This document shows, piece by piece, positions 25,199 to 33,852 of a stretch of 52,578 bases of DNA. Numbering within the stretch: position 1 is the first letter of the stretch; each line of letters begins with the position of its first letter. The translations under genes were made by a program, and so were the position numbers. Under the pieces are notes generated by a model. It made no database searches, was not told where the DNA came from, and saw nothing but the letters and a program-made list of their open reading frames with translations. Source of the DNA: Herbaspirillum sp. ASV7 (GTDB lineage: Bacteria; Pseudomonadota; Gammaproteobacteria; Burkholderiales; Burkholderiaceae_D); contig NZ_JAELUH010000036.1 of assembly GCF_016429215.1 (NCBI RefSeq), forward strand, positions 1-52,578, in the 5' to 3' direction.

Positions 25199-26323
25199 AT
25201 GAGCGACAGGAAACCGATATTCGTGACCCGGCCGTCATTGCCGGCATTGGAAGAGTTCGTTCCATATCTGCAAGAGATATGGGACGCGCGCATCCTGACC
25301 AATGGCGGGCCGATGCACCAGCGGCTGGAAAAGGCGCTATGCGAGCATCTGGGTGTGCCGCACATCGCCTTGTTCAACAACGGTACCCAGGCGCTGCTCA
25401 CCGCGCTGCAAGCGGCCGACCTGAACGGCGAGATCATCACCACGCCCTATTCGTTCGTCGCCACGGCGCATTCTCTGCTGTGGAATGGCTTGCAACCGGT
25501 CTTCGTCGATATTGATCCCGTGACGCTCAATCTGGATCCCGAACGCATCGAGGCGGCGATCACGCCGGCTACCACCGCCATCCTGCCGGTGCACTGCTAC
25601 GGCCACCCTTGCAACGTTGATGCCATCAGCAAGATCGCCCACAAGCACGGCCTGAAGGTGATCTACGACGCGGCGCACGCTTTCGGCGTGGAAGACGAGG
25701 GCGGAAGCATCTTGCGACATGGTGACATGGCGGTGCTGAGTTTTCACGCGACCAAGGTATTCAGTACCTTCGAGGGCGGTGCGATCATCTGCCACGACAA
25801 GGAAACCAAGCAGAAGATCGACAGCCTCAAGAATTTCGGTTTCGAGGCAGACGGCAGCACCGTTTCCCGGCTTGGAACCAATGGCAAGCTCAGCGAGATC
25901 CATGCGGCCTTCGGCCTGCTGCAATTGCAGGGAATCGGTGATGCACTGGCCAGGCGTGAGGCCATCGATGCCCGCTACCGCGCTGAGCTGGCGGACGTGA
26001 AGGGCATCTCCTGCGTCGACGGCGTCAATGAAAGGGTAGGTAATTCGGCCTACTTCCCGATTCTGGTCGGACCGCAATATCCACTCTCGCGCGACGAGCT
26101 GTTCAAGCTGTTCGCCACGCATGGCATCAATACGCGCCGGTATTTCCATCCGCTGATCACCGAGTTCCCGATGTACCGGTCGCTGGCCTCGGCGGCTGCC
26201 GTCAATCTGCCGGTCGCCAACAAGGTCGCCAGCGAGGTGATCTGTCTGCCGATTTATCCCGAGCTTGCGCATGAGGATGTGGGGCGGATCATCGCGGTCA
26301 TCAAGGAGGCCGCTTCGGCATGA
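25199..26323 (+). CDS. DegT/DnrJ/EryC1/StrS aminotransferase, VioA-like (sugar 4-aminotransferase)
   Basis: This 374-aa PLP enzyme transfers an amino group to a nucleotide-linked 4-keto-6-deoxyhexose. Lys186 in SFHATKVFSTFEGG binds PLP, Asp157 in VIYDAAHAFGVEDEG contacts the cofactor, and NNGTQALLTALQA holds the phosphate. The N-terminus (FVTRPSLPALEEFVPYLQEI) and the YSFVATAHSLLWNGLQPVF block strongly recall VioA, which makes dTDP-4-amino-4,6-dideoxyglucose. Its substrate could come from rfbB in this window. It overlaps the WbqC gene by 4 bases. The family is certain; VioA specificity is inferred from memory of that sequence. Confidence 0.9.
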   Translation: MSDRKPIFVTRPSLPALEEFVPYLQEIWDARILTNGGPMHQRLEKALCEHLGVPHIALFNNGTQALLTALQAADLNGEIITTPYSFVATAHSLLWNGLQPVFVDIDPVTLNLDPERIEAAITPATTAILPVHCYGHPCNVDAISKIAHKHGLKVIYDAAHAFGVEDEGGSILRHGDMAVLSFHATKVFSTFEGGAIICHDKETKQKIDSLKNFGFEADGSTVSRLGTNGKLSEIHAAFGLLQLQGIGDALARREAIDARYRAELADVKGISCVDGVNERVGNSAYFPILVGPQYPLSRDELFKLFATHGINTRRYFHPLITEFPMYRSLASAAAVNLPVANKVASEVICLPIYPELAHEDVGRIIAVIKEAASA

Positions 26324-27021
26324 TGCGCCTGGCCATCATGCAGCCTTACCTGTTTCCCTACATCGGTTACTGGCAGCTGATGCGGGCGGCGGACCGCTTC
26401 GTGATCTTCGATGATGTGAATTACATCAACCGTGGATGGATCAACCGTAACCGGCTGTTGATCAACGGCGAGCCGACCTTCATTACCTTGCCGCTGCGAC
26501 AGGCTTCGCAGAATCGCAAGATCTGCGAGATCGACATCGCGCCGGCCGCCGAATGGCAACGGAAGATGCTGAAGATGGTCGAGGTCACCTATCGCAAGGC
26601 ACCGCACTTCGCCGAGGTGTTCGCGCTGGTGGAAAAGATACTGGTCTTCCCCGAACAGAATCTGGCCGCCTTTCTGGCGCATCAGTTGCAGACGCTGGCC
26701 GGCTTCATGGGTTTGAGCGTTCAATTCGAAACCAGCAGCCGTGCCTACGGCAACGGCGAACTGGTCGCGCAGGATCGTATCCTGGATATCTGCCGGCGCG
26801 AGCGGGCGGACGTCTATGTCAATGCCCAGGGCGGCAAGGCGCTGTACGATCCGGCGTCATTCTCCGCCGAGGGCATCGATCTGCGCTTCATCGCGATGCG
26901 GCCACAGGTCTACGTCCAGCGTAGTCCTGGCTTCACCCCTTACCTGTCGGTGATCGACGTCTTGATGGAAGTCGGGCCCGCGGGAATCGGGGCCCATCTG
27001 GATGCCTACGATTACGTCTGA
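26320..27021 (+). CDS. WbqC-family protein
   Basis: This 233-aa protein opens LAIMQPYLFPYIGYWQLMRA, followed by FVIFDDVNYINRGWINRNR, the signature of the WbqC-like family found in O-antigen and amino sugar clusters. Members often lie beside or are fused to VioA-type aminotransferases, as here, and are thought to act on the amino sugar, but the reaction is not settled. The start overlaps the aminotransferase stop (ATGA). It is the last gene of the rightward run; the convergent methyltransferase ends only 10 bp away. Confidence 0.92.
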   Translation: MMRLAIMQPYLFPYIGYWQLMRAADRFVIFDDVNYINRGWINRNRLLINGEPTFITLPLRQASQNRKICEIDIAPAAEWQRKMLKMVEVTYRKAPHFAEVFALVEKILVFPEQNLAAFLAHQLQTLAGFMGLSVQFETSSRAYGNGELVAQDRILDICRRERADVYVNAQGGKALYDPASFSAEGIDLRFIAMRPQVYVQRSPGFTPYLSVIDVLMEVGPAGIGAHLDAYDYV

Positions 27022-27031
27022 GCGCTAGAAC

Positions 27032-27757
27032 TCAGGCTTCGCAGACCACGAACACGCTGGCCGTCAGGTCAGGGTATTTCATCCCCAGCTTGTAGCAACC
27101 ATCGAAGAACGCCTGATCGATGATGCCGTTGCGCATGGCGGCGTCGAACTGGAAGTTCGCCAGAGGCTTGAACAGGATGCCGCCGCGCTGCGCGACCTTG
27201 AAGCCGGCCTGCTGCGCTTCGTGTTCCAGCGTGTCCAGGCTATAGGTGGCACGGTGGCCGTGCGCATGTTCGCCTGCCGTGACGGCGGCGTTGTAGTCGA
27301 TCAGGCCCATGCCCACTGCGATCTGACGCGAGGCGGCATTGGCATTGGGCACGACGATGAACAGACGGCCTGCGGGCGCGAGCCATTGGCGTACTTTCTT
27401 GAGCACCGTCTGCGGGTCATTCAGATGCTCCAGCGTATGCACCAGGAAGATGTTGTCGAACAGGCGGCCCGGTTCGGCATCCTCGAAATAGCTGAGGATG
27501 AACTTGACACTGTCGCCGGCGTTCTTGCGCGCGATCTCGATCAGGTCCGACGAGCCCTCGATGACGGTGATGTCGTCGAAGTAGGGCTGCAGCTTCTTGG
27601 TGAACTCTCCGTGATAGCAGCCCATCTCCAGCACATTGCCCGGGCGCAGATGCGGTGCCAGCGCCTTGAGCATGTAATCACGGTGGATGTAGTCGAAGTC
27701 GTAAGCGTATAAACGATCTTCGGTATCCTGGTACTCCGTGTTCAGGTCGCGTGACAT
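27032..27757 (-). CDS. Class I SAM-dependent methyltransferase
   Basis: This 241-aa protein has motif I VLEMGCYHGEFTKKL, an acidic residue in ITVIEGSSD, and FDNIFLVHTLEHLNDP followed by WLAPAGRLFIVVPNANA, typical of methyltransferase 23 domains. The start at 27757 is chosen because AAGGA lies five bases before it; the ATG at 27763 overlaps the stop of the upstream gene and has no room for a ribosome site. It is the last gene of a five-gene leftward run. A role in O-methylation of a glycan sugar is likely. Confidence 0.9.
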   Translation of the reverse strand: MSRDLNTEYQDTEDRLYAYDFDYIHRDYMLKALAPHLRPGNVLEMGCYHGEFTKKLQPYFDDITVIEGSSDLIEIARKNAGDSVKFILSYFEDAEPGRLFDNIFLVHTLEHLNDPQTVLKKVRQWLAPAGRLFIVVPNANAASRQIAVGMGLIDYNAAVTAGEHAHGHRATYSLDTLEHEAQQAGFKVAQRGGILFKPLANFQFDAAMRNGIIDQAFFDGCYKLGMKYPDLTASVFVVCEA

Positions 27758-27759
27758 GC

Positions 27760-28539
27760 TCATCCTTGGTTCGGGCGGTACATGCGCTTGGCCGGCGGCT
27801 GGTACCACTCGTCCAGGGTGGCAGGCACGCGGGCGTTGTAGCCCAGCACCTGGCGGATGCGGTCATCGAAGCTGTCGCCCTTGTCGTAACCCATTGCGCG
27901 CGGATAGTCGAACTGCTGCTTCATGAACGGCTTGGAGAACATCGGCGTGACCGAGCGCCGCTGCAGGTCGGTTTCATTGTTGCCGCCGGCGTGCCAGACG
28001 TTGGAATTGAACAGCAGGATGCTGCCGGCCGGGCCGATGGCCTGCTCGGCGTGCTGTTTGAAATATTCGTCGCTCGGCTTTTCTTCGTACTTGTGCGAGC
28101 CCGAGAGCATCCAGGTTGCGCCGTTGTGCGGTGTGAAATCGTCCAGCATCACCAGCGTGTTGAGCAACAGCGGGAGCTTGCCCGAATAGGAGCGGATATC
28201 ACGGTGCACGCGCTGGGCGTAGGACGTGGAGTTGCGCGTGTTGATCGCGCCGCCAAAGGAATTGAGAATGAAGTTGCCGCCGAAGTAGCGCTCTATGTAT
28301 TCATAGATGGGATAGGCCTTGAGGCAGTCCAGATAGCTGTCGTATTGGCCGATCAGATGGTGCACGGTGAAGCTGGTGTCCTGGTCGATGCCGTTCTTGA
28401 TCTGGTAAGCGCGGCAGACTTCGTAGGCAGGCTGGATATCGTCGCGCATGCGGGCCACGATATCCTGCGGGATGGCGTTCTCGAACACCACCCAGCCCTT
28501 GTCATCCATCAGCTTGTCGAATTCCTGGATAGAGATCAT
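27760..28539 (-). CDS. Phytanoyl-CoA dioxygenase (PhyH) family oxygenase
   Basis: This 259-aa protein is an Fe(II)/2-oxoglutarate oxygenase of the PhyH type. The facial triad is visible as His112 and Asp114 (QRVHRDIRSY) and His183 (NVWHAGGNN), with Arg194 or Arg195 as a candidate 2-oxoglutarate ligand. The start at 28539 follows GGAGAGG. PhyH-like enzymes in glycan and antibiotic clusters hydroxylate a small group; here the target may be an acyl or sugar carbon. It lies between two methyltransferase genes in one operon. Confidence 0.88.
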   Translation of the reverse strand: MISIQEFDKLMDDKGWVVFENAIPQDIVARMRDDIQPAYEVCRAYQIKNGIDQDTSFTVHHLIGQYDSYLDCLKAYPIYEYIERYFGGNFILNSFGGAINTRNSTSYAQRVHRDIRSYSGKLPLLLNTLVMLDDFTPHNGATWMLSGSHKYEEKPSDEYFKQHAEQAIGPAGSILLFNSNVWHAGGNNETDLQRRSVTPMFSKPFMKQQFDYPRAMGYDKGDSFDDRIRQVLGYNARVPATLDEWYQPPAKRMYRPNQG

Positions 28540-28550
28540 GGCCTCTCCAT

Positions 28551-29330
28551 TCACTTGATGGTGACGATGCACTTGGAGGGATACAGCTCGCACTTCTCCA
28601 GCACGTACTCATCCTTGGAGAACACTTCCTTGAAGGCGATCGCTTCGCCCGGCGATTCCGGCCAGGTCAGCTCATCCATCAGCAGGATACTTCCCGACAC
28701 CAGATGCGGCTTGACCGCCTTGAGCGCGGCCAGGGTCGGCTCATACAGGCCCATGTCGAAATAGGCGAAGGCCACGATGCTGGCCGGGTTCTTTTCGAAA
28801 TATTCAGGCGCGGTCTTGGTGACGTCGCCTGCGACCAGCGAATGGATCTTGCGCTTGTGTCCGATGACGTTGTTGCCTTCGTGGACTTGCAGCAGCTCCT
28901 CCAGGTATTGCTTGTAGCTGGATTCGGTGGAGTAGGAGTGTTCCACCCACACGCCGCTTTCCTGGCGATCCTTGTCGCTGGGCTTGGAATAGCCTTCGAA
29001 GGTATCGAAGCCGACGATCTGGCGTTGCTTGTTGAACGGCTCATAGATGGCGCGCAGATTTTCCAGCAGCACCAGGTTGTGGCCGTACCAGGTGCCGAAT
29101 TCCACCAGCATGCCGGGGATGTGCTTGAAGCGCTTGTACAGATCGTTCAGGACAATGAACTTGACCAGCACCGAGCTGCGCGTATAGAGGCCGACGTTGA
29201 ACAGCAGGTCTTCCTGCGACAGCGGGCTCTTGCGATACATGTCCAGCAGCTGTTCGCGGAAGGCAAATTGCGCATCCGATGCCGTGGACTCCAGTTTGTA
29301 CACATCGTCTTGAATCTTGTCGTTACTCAT
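28551..29330 (-). CDS. TylF/MycF-family macrocin-type O-methyltransferase
   Basis: This 259-aa protein belongs to the TylF family of metal-dependent sugar O-methyltransferases. The SAM site is in MLVEFGTWYGHNLVLLENLR, and a metal site is suggested by FAYFDMGLYEPT and LLMDELTWPESPGEAIAF. TylF and MycF methylate deoxysugars on macrolides. Start at 29330 is preferred to 29333 because GGAG then lies five bases away. It overlaps the beta-propeller gene by a few bases. In this setting, a 2-O- or 3-O-methylation of a glycan deoxysugar is plausible. Confidence 0.86.
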   Translation of the reverse strand: MSNDKIQDDVYKLESTASDAQFAFREQLLDMYRKSPLSQEDLLFNVGLYTRSSVLVKFIVLNDLYKRFKHIPGMLVEFGTWYGHNLVLLENLRAIYEPFNKQRQIVGFDTFEGYSKPSDKDRQESGVWVEHSYSTESSYKQYLEELLQVHEGNNVIGHKRKIHSLVAGDVTKTAPEYFEKNPASIVAFAYFDMGLYEPTLAALKAVKPHLVSGSILLMDELTWPESPGEAIAFKEVFSKDEYVLEKCELYPSKCIVTIK

Positions 29331-30246
29331 CATCGCTCCAAATTGCCAGACCGAATCCGGTGCTGCCGAACCGGTTGCCGTTGTATAACATGTATTTTTT
29401 TCCGTCTACCTGGAACACAAAAGGGTAGCACGTCATCAGCGAATCCCAACCCTCTTCCGAGGGGGGAATACCATCTTGATCAAATCGCGTCCAAATACGA
29501 CCGTCGGCGGACTCGGCGTAGCGGATCCGGTAGGAGCCTGTGCCATTGCGATAATCCTCCGATGCGCGCGAGCAGAACCACATCTTGAAGATGCCGTCTT
29601 CCTTGATGACGTTGGGCCGCGAGAACGCTTCGGTGGCAAAGCGCGATTCCAGGCAGTGTTCGGGATAGCGGGTGAAGTTCACGCCATCCTTGGAGTCGGC
29701 GTACTTGATGACGTACAGCGGCTCATAGTGGCCCTGCACGTTCAGCCAGCTGATTCCTGACACGTACCACATCTTCCACAGTCCCTCGTCGAACAGGACC
29801 GTGGGCGTCACGGCAACATAGGGCTCGGTGGCGGTGCGGTCCATGATCGGACCTTCGTAGAGCTTTTCGAAATGCAGGCCGTCGTCGTCGGAGACGGCGA
29901 TGCCCATGGAGTTGTGATATGGCACGGTGACGCGCTGGTTCCAGCCGCTGTAATAGAGGTAGGTCTTGCCGTCGCGCTGCAGTGCGTAGCTGGGCATCAC
30001 GCCGTCGTCGTCGAAGGTACCGGGACGGCCGAAACCCAAGCAAGGCTGGCGATGCCGCTCCACCACGCGGGACGGATCCTTGCGGTCGAGATCGATTGCA
30101 TAGCACAGGCTCTTGCCGGCAGCATTGCGGGTGGAGATGAAGACGCGTACCACCTCATCCATCACCAGGGTGGTCGGTACCTGGGCATGCGAGCCCAGCC
30201 AATCGGTGTCGGGGTCGAAAATGCGCCCCTGTTTGATCCATGACAT
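29323..30246 (-). CDS. Predicted five-bladed beta-propeller protein, glycoside hydrolase-like (GH43/GH130-type fold)
   Basis: This 307-aa protein shows repeated blades such as VVRVFISTRNAAGKSL, KTYLYYSGWNQRVTVPYHNS and GLWKMWYVSGISW, with DDDG turns (GIAVSDDDGLHFEKL), the pattern of GH43/GH130-type beta-propellers. No signal peptide is present, so it acts in the cytoplasm, which is unusual for a polysaccharide hydrolase and suits a phosphorylase or a transferase-like role. It lies in a glycan operon after the acyltransferase gene. I do not know its reaction; the fold is inferred from motif repetition. Confidence 0.8.
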   Translation of the reverse strand: MSWIKQGRIFDPDTDWLGSHAQVPTTLVMDEVVRVFISTRNAAGKSLCYAIDLDRKDPSRVVERHRQPCLGFGRPGTFDDDGVMPSYALQRDGKTYLYYSGWNQRVTVPYHNSMGIAVSDDDGLHFEKLYEGPIMDRTATEPYVAVTPTVLFDEGLWKMWYVSGISWLNVQGHYEPLYVIKYADSKDGVNFTRYPEHCLESRFATEAFSRPNVIKEDGIFKMWFCSRASEDYRNGTGSYRIRYAESADGRIWTRFDQDGIPPSEEGWDSLMTCYPFVFQVDGKKYMLYNGNRFGSTGFGLAIWSDDE

Positions 30247-30248
30247 GT

Positions 30249-30905
30249 TCAGAAATCCAAATCTTGACTACTCTTCGCCGCGCGGGCAGGAGAGCCGATG
30301 TAAAGCTGCCACGGCTGGGTGTCCTTGGAAATCAGGGCGCCCATGGCGACGCAGGTGCCTTCCGCGATGGTGCAGTCGTTGGTGATGGTCGCGTTGACGC
30401 CGAACCAGGAGTACGGATGGACCACGCAATGGCCGGACAGCACCACGTGTGAGGTGAAGAAGACATGATCCTTGATTTCGCCGTGGTGGCCGATATGGTT
30501 GCCGCTCCACATGACCACGTTGTTGCCGATCGTGGTGAAGGGCTGCAGCGTGTTGTCTTCGAGGATGAAGCAGTTCTCGCCGATGCGGTTATCGTTGACG
30601 GTGGCATTGGGGCTGACGTAGGAGATGAAGTCGTAGCCTTTTTCCTTGCCGGCGAGATAGATCGACTCGCGCAGACGATTCATCTTGCGCCCAGTCATCG
30701 GTGCGAACATCTTGTATTCCGAGGGCGAGTAATAGCTGTTCACCGACTCGAACGGAACCACCGGAAGACCTTCGAAGGTTTTGCTCTCTGGCATGTATTC
30801 TTCGTTGACGGTAAAGCCGACGACTTCGACCGACGGGTCTTTCTTCAAGTAGTAGTGCGCCAGCTGAGCAGTGTCCAAAATGCCGAAAAGGATAACTTTT
30901 TGCAT
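30249..30905 (-). CDS. NeuD/PglD-like sugar O/N-acyltransferase (left-handed beta-helix)
   Basis: This 218-aa protein has an N-terminal Rossmann-like domain (MQKVILFGILDTAQLAHYYL) and a left-handed beta-helix acyltransferase domain with hexapeptide repeats (VSPNATVNDNRIGENCFI, then IGNNVVMWSGNHIGHHGEI). The Gly-His-His segment contains the likely catalytic His. PglD-type enzymes acetylate 4-amino sugars, which fits the VioA-like aminotransferase nearby. CAGGAGACTACG precedes the ATG at 30905. It is the first gene of the leftward five-gene run. Acyl donor and exact acceptor are not visible. Confidence 0.88.
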   Translation of the reverse strand: MQKVILFGILDTAQLAHYYLKKDPSVEVVGFTVNEEYMPESKTFEGLPVVPFESVNSYYSPSEYKMFAPMTGRKMNRLRESIYLAGKEKGYDFISYVSPNATVNDNRIGENCFILEDNTLQPFTTIGNNVVMWSGNHIGHHGEIKDHVFFTSHVVLSGHCVVHPYSWFGVNATITNDCTIAEGTCVAMGALISKDTQPWQLYIGSPARAAKSSQDLDF

Positions 30906-31030
30906 CGTAGTCTCCTGAAGTCGTTAACACGGATTAGAGCAGAATGGGTCGGTATTCATAAACGATATATTGCAGGGAAAAAGGGCTTTGCTCCCTCTAT
31001 TGGCAAGGATCACGATAAGGATTGGGACAT

Positions 31031-31870
31031 ATGGGAAAAGTGCTGAGCAGCGAACAGATCGCGTTCTATCTCGAAAATGGTTATCTGATAGCCGAAGACA
31101 TCGTGGATCCAGCCTGGCTGGATGAGACCCTGGATGCCTTCAATTTATCGTTTGCACAACAGTTGGAGCGCCGCAAACTGCCGGTAGCCGGGGGCGAACG
31201 ACTGGTGGCGCTGCAAGAGAACATGGCGGCCCTGCTGCAGGCCGATGTGCAGCTGTATCTGGCGACCTTGCGCATGTGCTCCAAACTGTACGGGGTGTAT
31301 CAACTGATGACTGCTCCGCGTCTGCGCGATGCAGTCGCCGATCTCGGCGTGCGCACGCCGCTGTTTCAGACCACGCCGGTCTTGCATCTGATGGCCCGCA
31401 GGCTGGTGATCCCAGGCGGGTATCAGGGCTTTGATGTGCATCAGGACTGGACGTCGGTGCAGGGTAGTCTTGATACCGTCACCACCTGGATTCCCTTCAT
31501 GGACATCGACGCCAATCTCTTCACGATGGAAGTCGTGCCGGGCAGTCATCTGAAGGGCTTGTTGAGCGGTACCCAGGAAGCCAATATCTTCCGGGTCGAC
31601 GAAAGTCATTATTCCGAAGAGCAGTTCGTGCCGGTGCAGGTGCGCAAGTCGGGGGTATGCCTGATGAGCAACTTCACGGTACACCGCAGTTCACGCCGTG
31701 GTGACGATCGCATGCGTATATCGATCAGCGGGCGTTATGAGAACGCCAGCGAACCCACTTTCGTGGAGCGTGAGTATCCCTTCACACAAGGGAAAACGCT
31801 GCATCGTGGCTTCATCACCAAGGACTTCCCTGCCCAGGCGCAGGTGCGCCAGACTTACCAGGCTAAGTAA
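31031..31870 (+). CDS. Phytanoyl-CoA dioxygenase (PhyH) family oxygenase
   Basis: This 279-aa protein is a second PhyH-type Fe(II)/2-oxoglutarate oxygenase. His137 and Asp139 (GFDVHQDWTSVQGS) and His218 (NFTVHRSSRR) form the metal triad and Arg228 may bind 2-oxoglutarate. Start at ATG 31031 is favoured by AAGGA nine bases before; a TTG at 31022 is too close to that site. It stands alone between a divergent leftward operon and a convergent glycosyltransferase, and a terminator follows. It is not closely similar to the first PhyH protein, so a separate substrate is likely. Confidence 0.87.
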   Translation: MGKVLSSEQIAFYLENGYLIAEDIVDPAWLDETLDAFNLSFAQQLERRKLPVAGGERLVALQENMAALLQADVQLYLATLRMCSKLYGVYQLMTAPRLRDAVADLGVRTPLFQTTPVLHLMARRLVIPGGYQGFDVHQDWTSVQGSLDTVTTWIPFMDIDANLFTMEVVPGSHLKGLLSGTQEANIFRVDESHYSEEQFVPVQVRKSGVCLMSNFTVHRSSRRGDDRMRISISGRYENASEPTFVEREYPFTQGKTLHRGFITKDFPAQAQVRQTYQAK

Positions 31871-31877
31871 GCCAGCC

Positions 31878-31911
31878 GCGCAGACGGCCTTGCACCGTCT
31901 GCGCATCTTTA
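31878..31911 (+). terminator. Rho-independent terminator of the PhyH gene
   Basis: A perfect 10-bp stem, GCGCAGACGG (31878-31887) with CCGTCTGCGC (31895-31904), encloses a 7-base loop and is followed by ATCTTTAT. The convergent glycosyltransferase ends at once after it. Confidence 0.8.
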
Positions 31912-33528
31912 TCAGACCGTCGCGCAGCGGCTGTAGACCTCGTTGTAGTGGGCCGCCTTGGCCTGCAGGTCGAAGTGCTCGCGCACTTCCTGCTGGCCGG
32001 CACGCGCCAGGGCATGACGCTTCTCGGGCGACTCGATCAGCAGCGTGATGGCTTCCAGCCAGGCCTGGCTGGAATTGGGCATGAGCAGGCCGGTGACATC
32101 GTGCGTGACCACTTCGTTATAGACCGAGACATCGCTGAAGATCGAGGCGATGCCGGCGGCAGAATAGTCCAGCCACTTGATGTAGCTCTTGCACTGGTTG
32201 TATTCGTCGCTGGCCAGCGGGATCAGTGCAATGTCCCAGTTCCACTGGCGTAATTGCGCAGCGTAGTCGACGTACTGGTGCACGAAGGTATGGAAGGTGG
32301 CCAGCGGATGACCGACCCAGCCCTGCGGGCAGTCCCAGCCGACGAAGTCGATGTGCAGGCGGTCGCCGTAGCGCTCCACCAGGGCGCGCAGCGCCTGATC
32401 CACCAGCGCGAAGTTGGAGGGCTGGATCGACGAGCCCAGCAGGCCGATGTTGATGCGGCCACCGGCGGGCTGATGCTGCGGTACCGGGCGGTAGAACAGG
32501 TCGAAGTCGATGTAGTTGGGCAGCACGTAGACCGAGGCATTGAGGTCACGGTACTTGGAGGCCAGGAATTCGGTCGACACCACGACCGCCTTGGCGTGCC
32601 GGACCGCGTGTTCGATGCCGGCCTTCCAGGCGGCGCCCTGCTGGGCTTCCGGGTGATCGGCGGGGATCTCGTTGAGCAGGTCGTCTGACTCGTAGATGAT
32701 GGGTACGCGCGAGCTGAAAATGGTACGCAGCACGTCCAGTGACATCAGACCCGGCGTGAAACGGTGCAGCAGGATCAGGTCGGCGTCGTTCAGATAATCA
32801 CCCTGCAGCCGACCGTTCTCGATGGCCCAGATCACTTCCCATTCGTCCTTCAGATGCGCGAAAGGCCGCAGCAGGCGGATCTGCGGGCAGGGACTCCAGG
32901 TCGATTCGACCGAAAACACGACCAGCCGTTTCTTGCGTCGGGCCGCAGCGCCCGGTGCCGCAGGCGTCGCCATGACCGGGGCAGGGTGCGCGGTTGTCTG
33001 TGGCACGGGTTGTGGAGTCGCTTGTGCGGGCGATATCGCCGCTGGCGGTAGCGCCGCACCGAAGCGACTCTGGCTGGCCAGGATGAACGCATCAAGCTGT
33101 TGCATGAATTGCGCGCGCCGGCTGGCCCAGGCGGCATCATCGGTCTGCGGAATTTCCAGCAATGCAACATTCCCATCGGCCAGCCCCGCGCGCCAGGCCA
33201 CTGGCATTTCGCCGGGGGCCACCGCACCATGTTGCGACAGCAGGAACCGCACCACGCTGGCGGCCATCAGCGGATTACCGCTGGTACTGCCAGGATAAAC
33301 GACGATGGCTTTCCGGCCGCCTTTGAGGTGGGTGTCGACGGTCTGTTGCGTCAGGCGCGGTGTACGCAGGCCCGGATCGCTCTCGCTGGTGACGTAGGCT
33401 TCTTCGCCGCGCAGATTGAGGGCGTGGCAGAGCAGATGCAGGAGTCGGGCATCGGGGCTGCCCTCATCGTAGGCCGGTGCATGAATGTAGTAGGGTTGGT
33501 GGAGCCGGGCGAACAAATCTTGAGTCAT
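31912..33528 (-). CDS. Glycosyltransferase, GT4-type (GT-B fold)
   Basis: This 538-aa protein has an N-terminal domain (residues 1-140) of unclear role, an Ala/Pro-rich linker near residues 150-185, and a GT-B transferase part from about residue 190. RKKRLVVFSVESTW opens the first Rossmann half; the second half holds GRINIGLLGSSIQPSNF and the donor-site region IKWLDYSAAGIASIFSDVSVYNEVV. The start at 33528 is chosen because the frame upstream looks non-coding, though the ribosome site is weak. It lies alone on the left strand, divergent from rfbF, and probably adds a sugar to the glycan chain. Confidence 0.86.
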   Translation of the reverse strand: MTQDLFARLHQPYYIHAPAYDEGSPDARLLHLLCHALNLRGEEAYVTSESDPGLRTPRLTQQTVDTHLKGGRKAIVVYPGSTSGNPLMAASVVRFLLSQHGAVAPGEMPVAWRAGLADGNVALLEIPQTDDAAWASRRAQFMQQLDAFILASQSRFGAALPPAAISPAQATPQPVPQTTAHPAPVMATPAAPGAAARRKKRLVVFSVESTWSPCPQIRLLRPFAHLKDEWEVIWAIENGRLQGDYLNDADLILLHRFTPGLMSLDVLRTIFSSRVPIIYESDDLLNEIPADHPEAQQGAAWKAGIEHAVRHAKAVVVSTEFLASKYRDLNASVYVLPNYIDFDLFYRPVPQHQPAGGRINIGLLGSSIQPSNFALVDQALRALVERYGDRLHIDFVGWDCPQGWVGHPLATFHTFVHQYVDYAAQLRQWNWDIALIPLASDEYNQCKSYIKWLDYSAAGIASIFSDVSVYNEVVTHDVTGLLMPNSSQAWLEAITLLIESPEKRHALARAGQQEVREHFDLQAKAAHYNEVYSRCATV

Positions 33529-33852
33529 GGTCGAAAGAGTGGTCTGTGGATGTGACAGCACCGTGCTGTCGGCTCCCCTGGTCGCATTGGTGCAGCCAGC
33601 TGCCAAGTCCGGGGCAGTATAGCAGCGCCATTGCGGCCGGAATGGCCTGAAATGGCGGTAAAGAGGCCGACAAATCCTTGAATGAAGGCCCTTCCGGGGG
33701 CATGGCAAAAAGTCAAATTGGCGCCGATAAACGGTGCAGACCGGCGCTTATTGCCGTGGCAAAGCCGGTAACATAGTCATCTTTGGTGAAAGGGTTGCTG
33801 CCAGTGCAACGCTTTTACGGCGCGTGGATCATCACTCATCGAGGGGTAGAAA
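33529..33852. other. Divergent intergenic region glycosyltransferase / rfbF, with a 17-bp palindrome
   Basis: I see no gene in these 324 bases. A perfect inverted repeat GACAGCAC-C-GTGCTGTC lies at 33554-33570, 26 bp before the glycosyltransferase start, in operator or leader position. The rightward promoter of rfbF is not obvious: TTGCCG at 33751 and CATAGT at 33772 are spaced only 15 bp. Confidence 0.5.

Noticed and set aside
33653..33664. JUMPstart/ops-like element (GGCGGTA) before rfbF
   Set aside because: Only the first seven bases match; the rest of the ops sequence and the longer JUMPstart context are absent.
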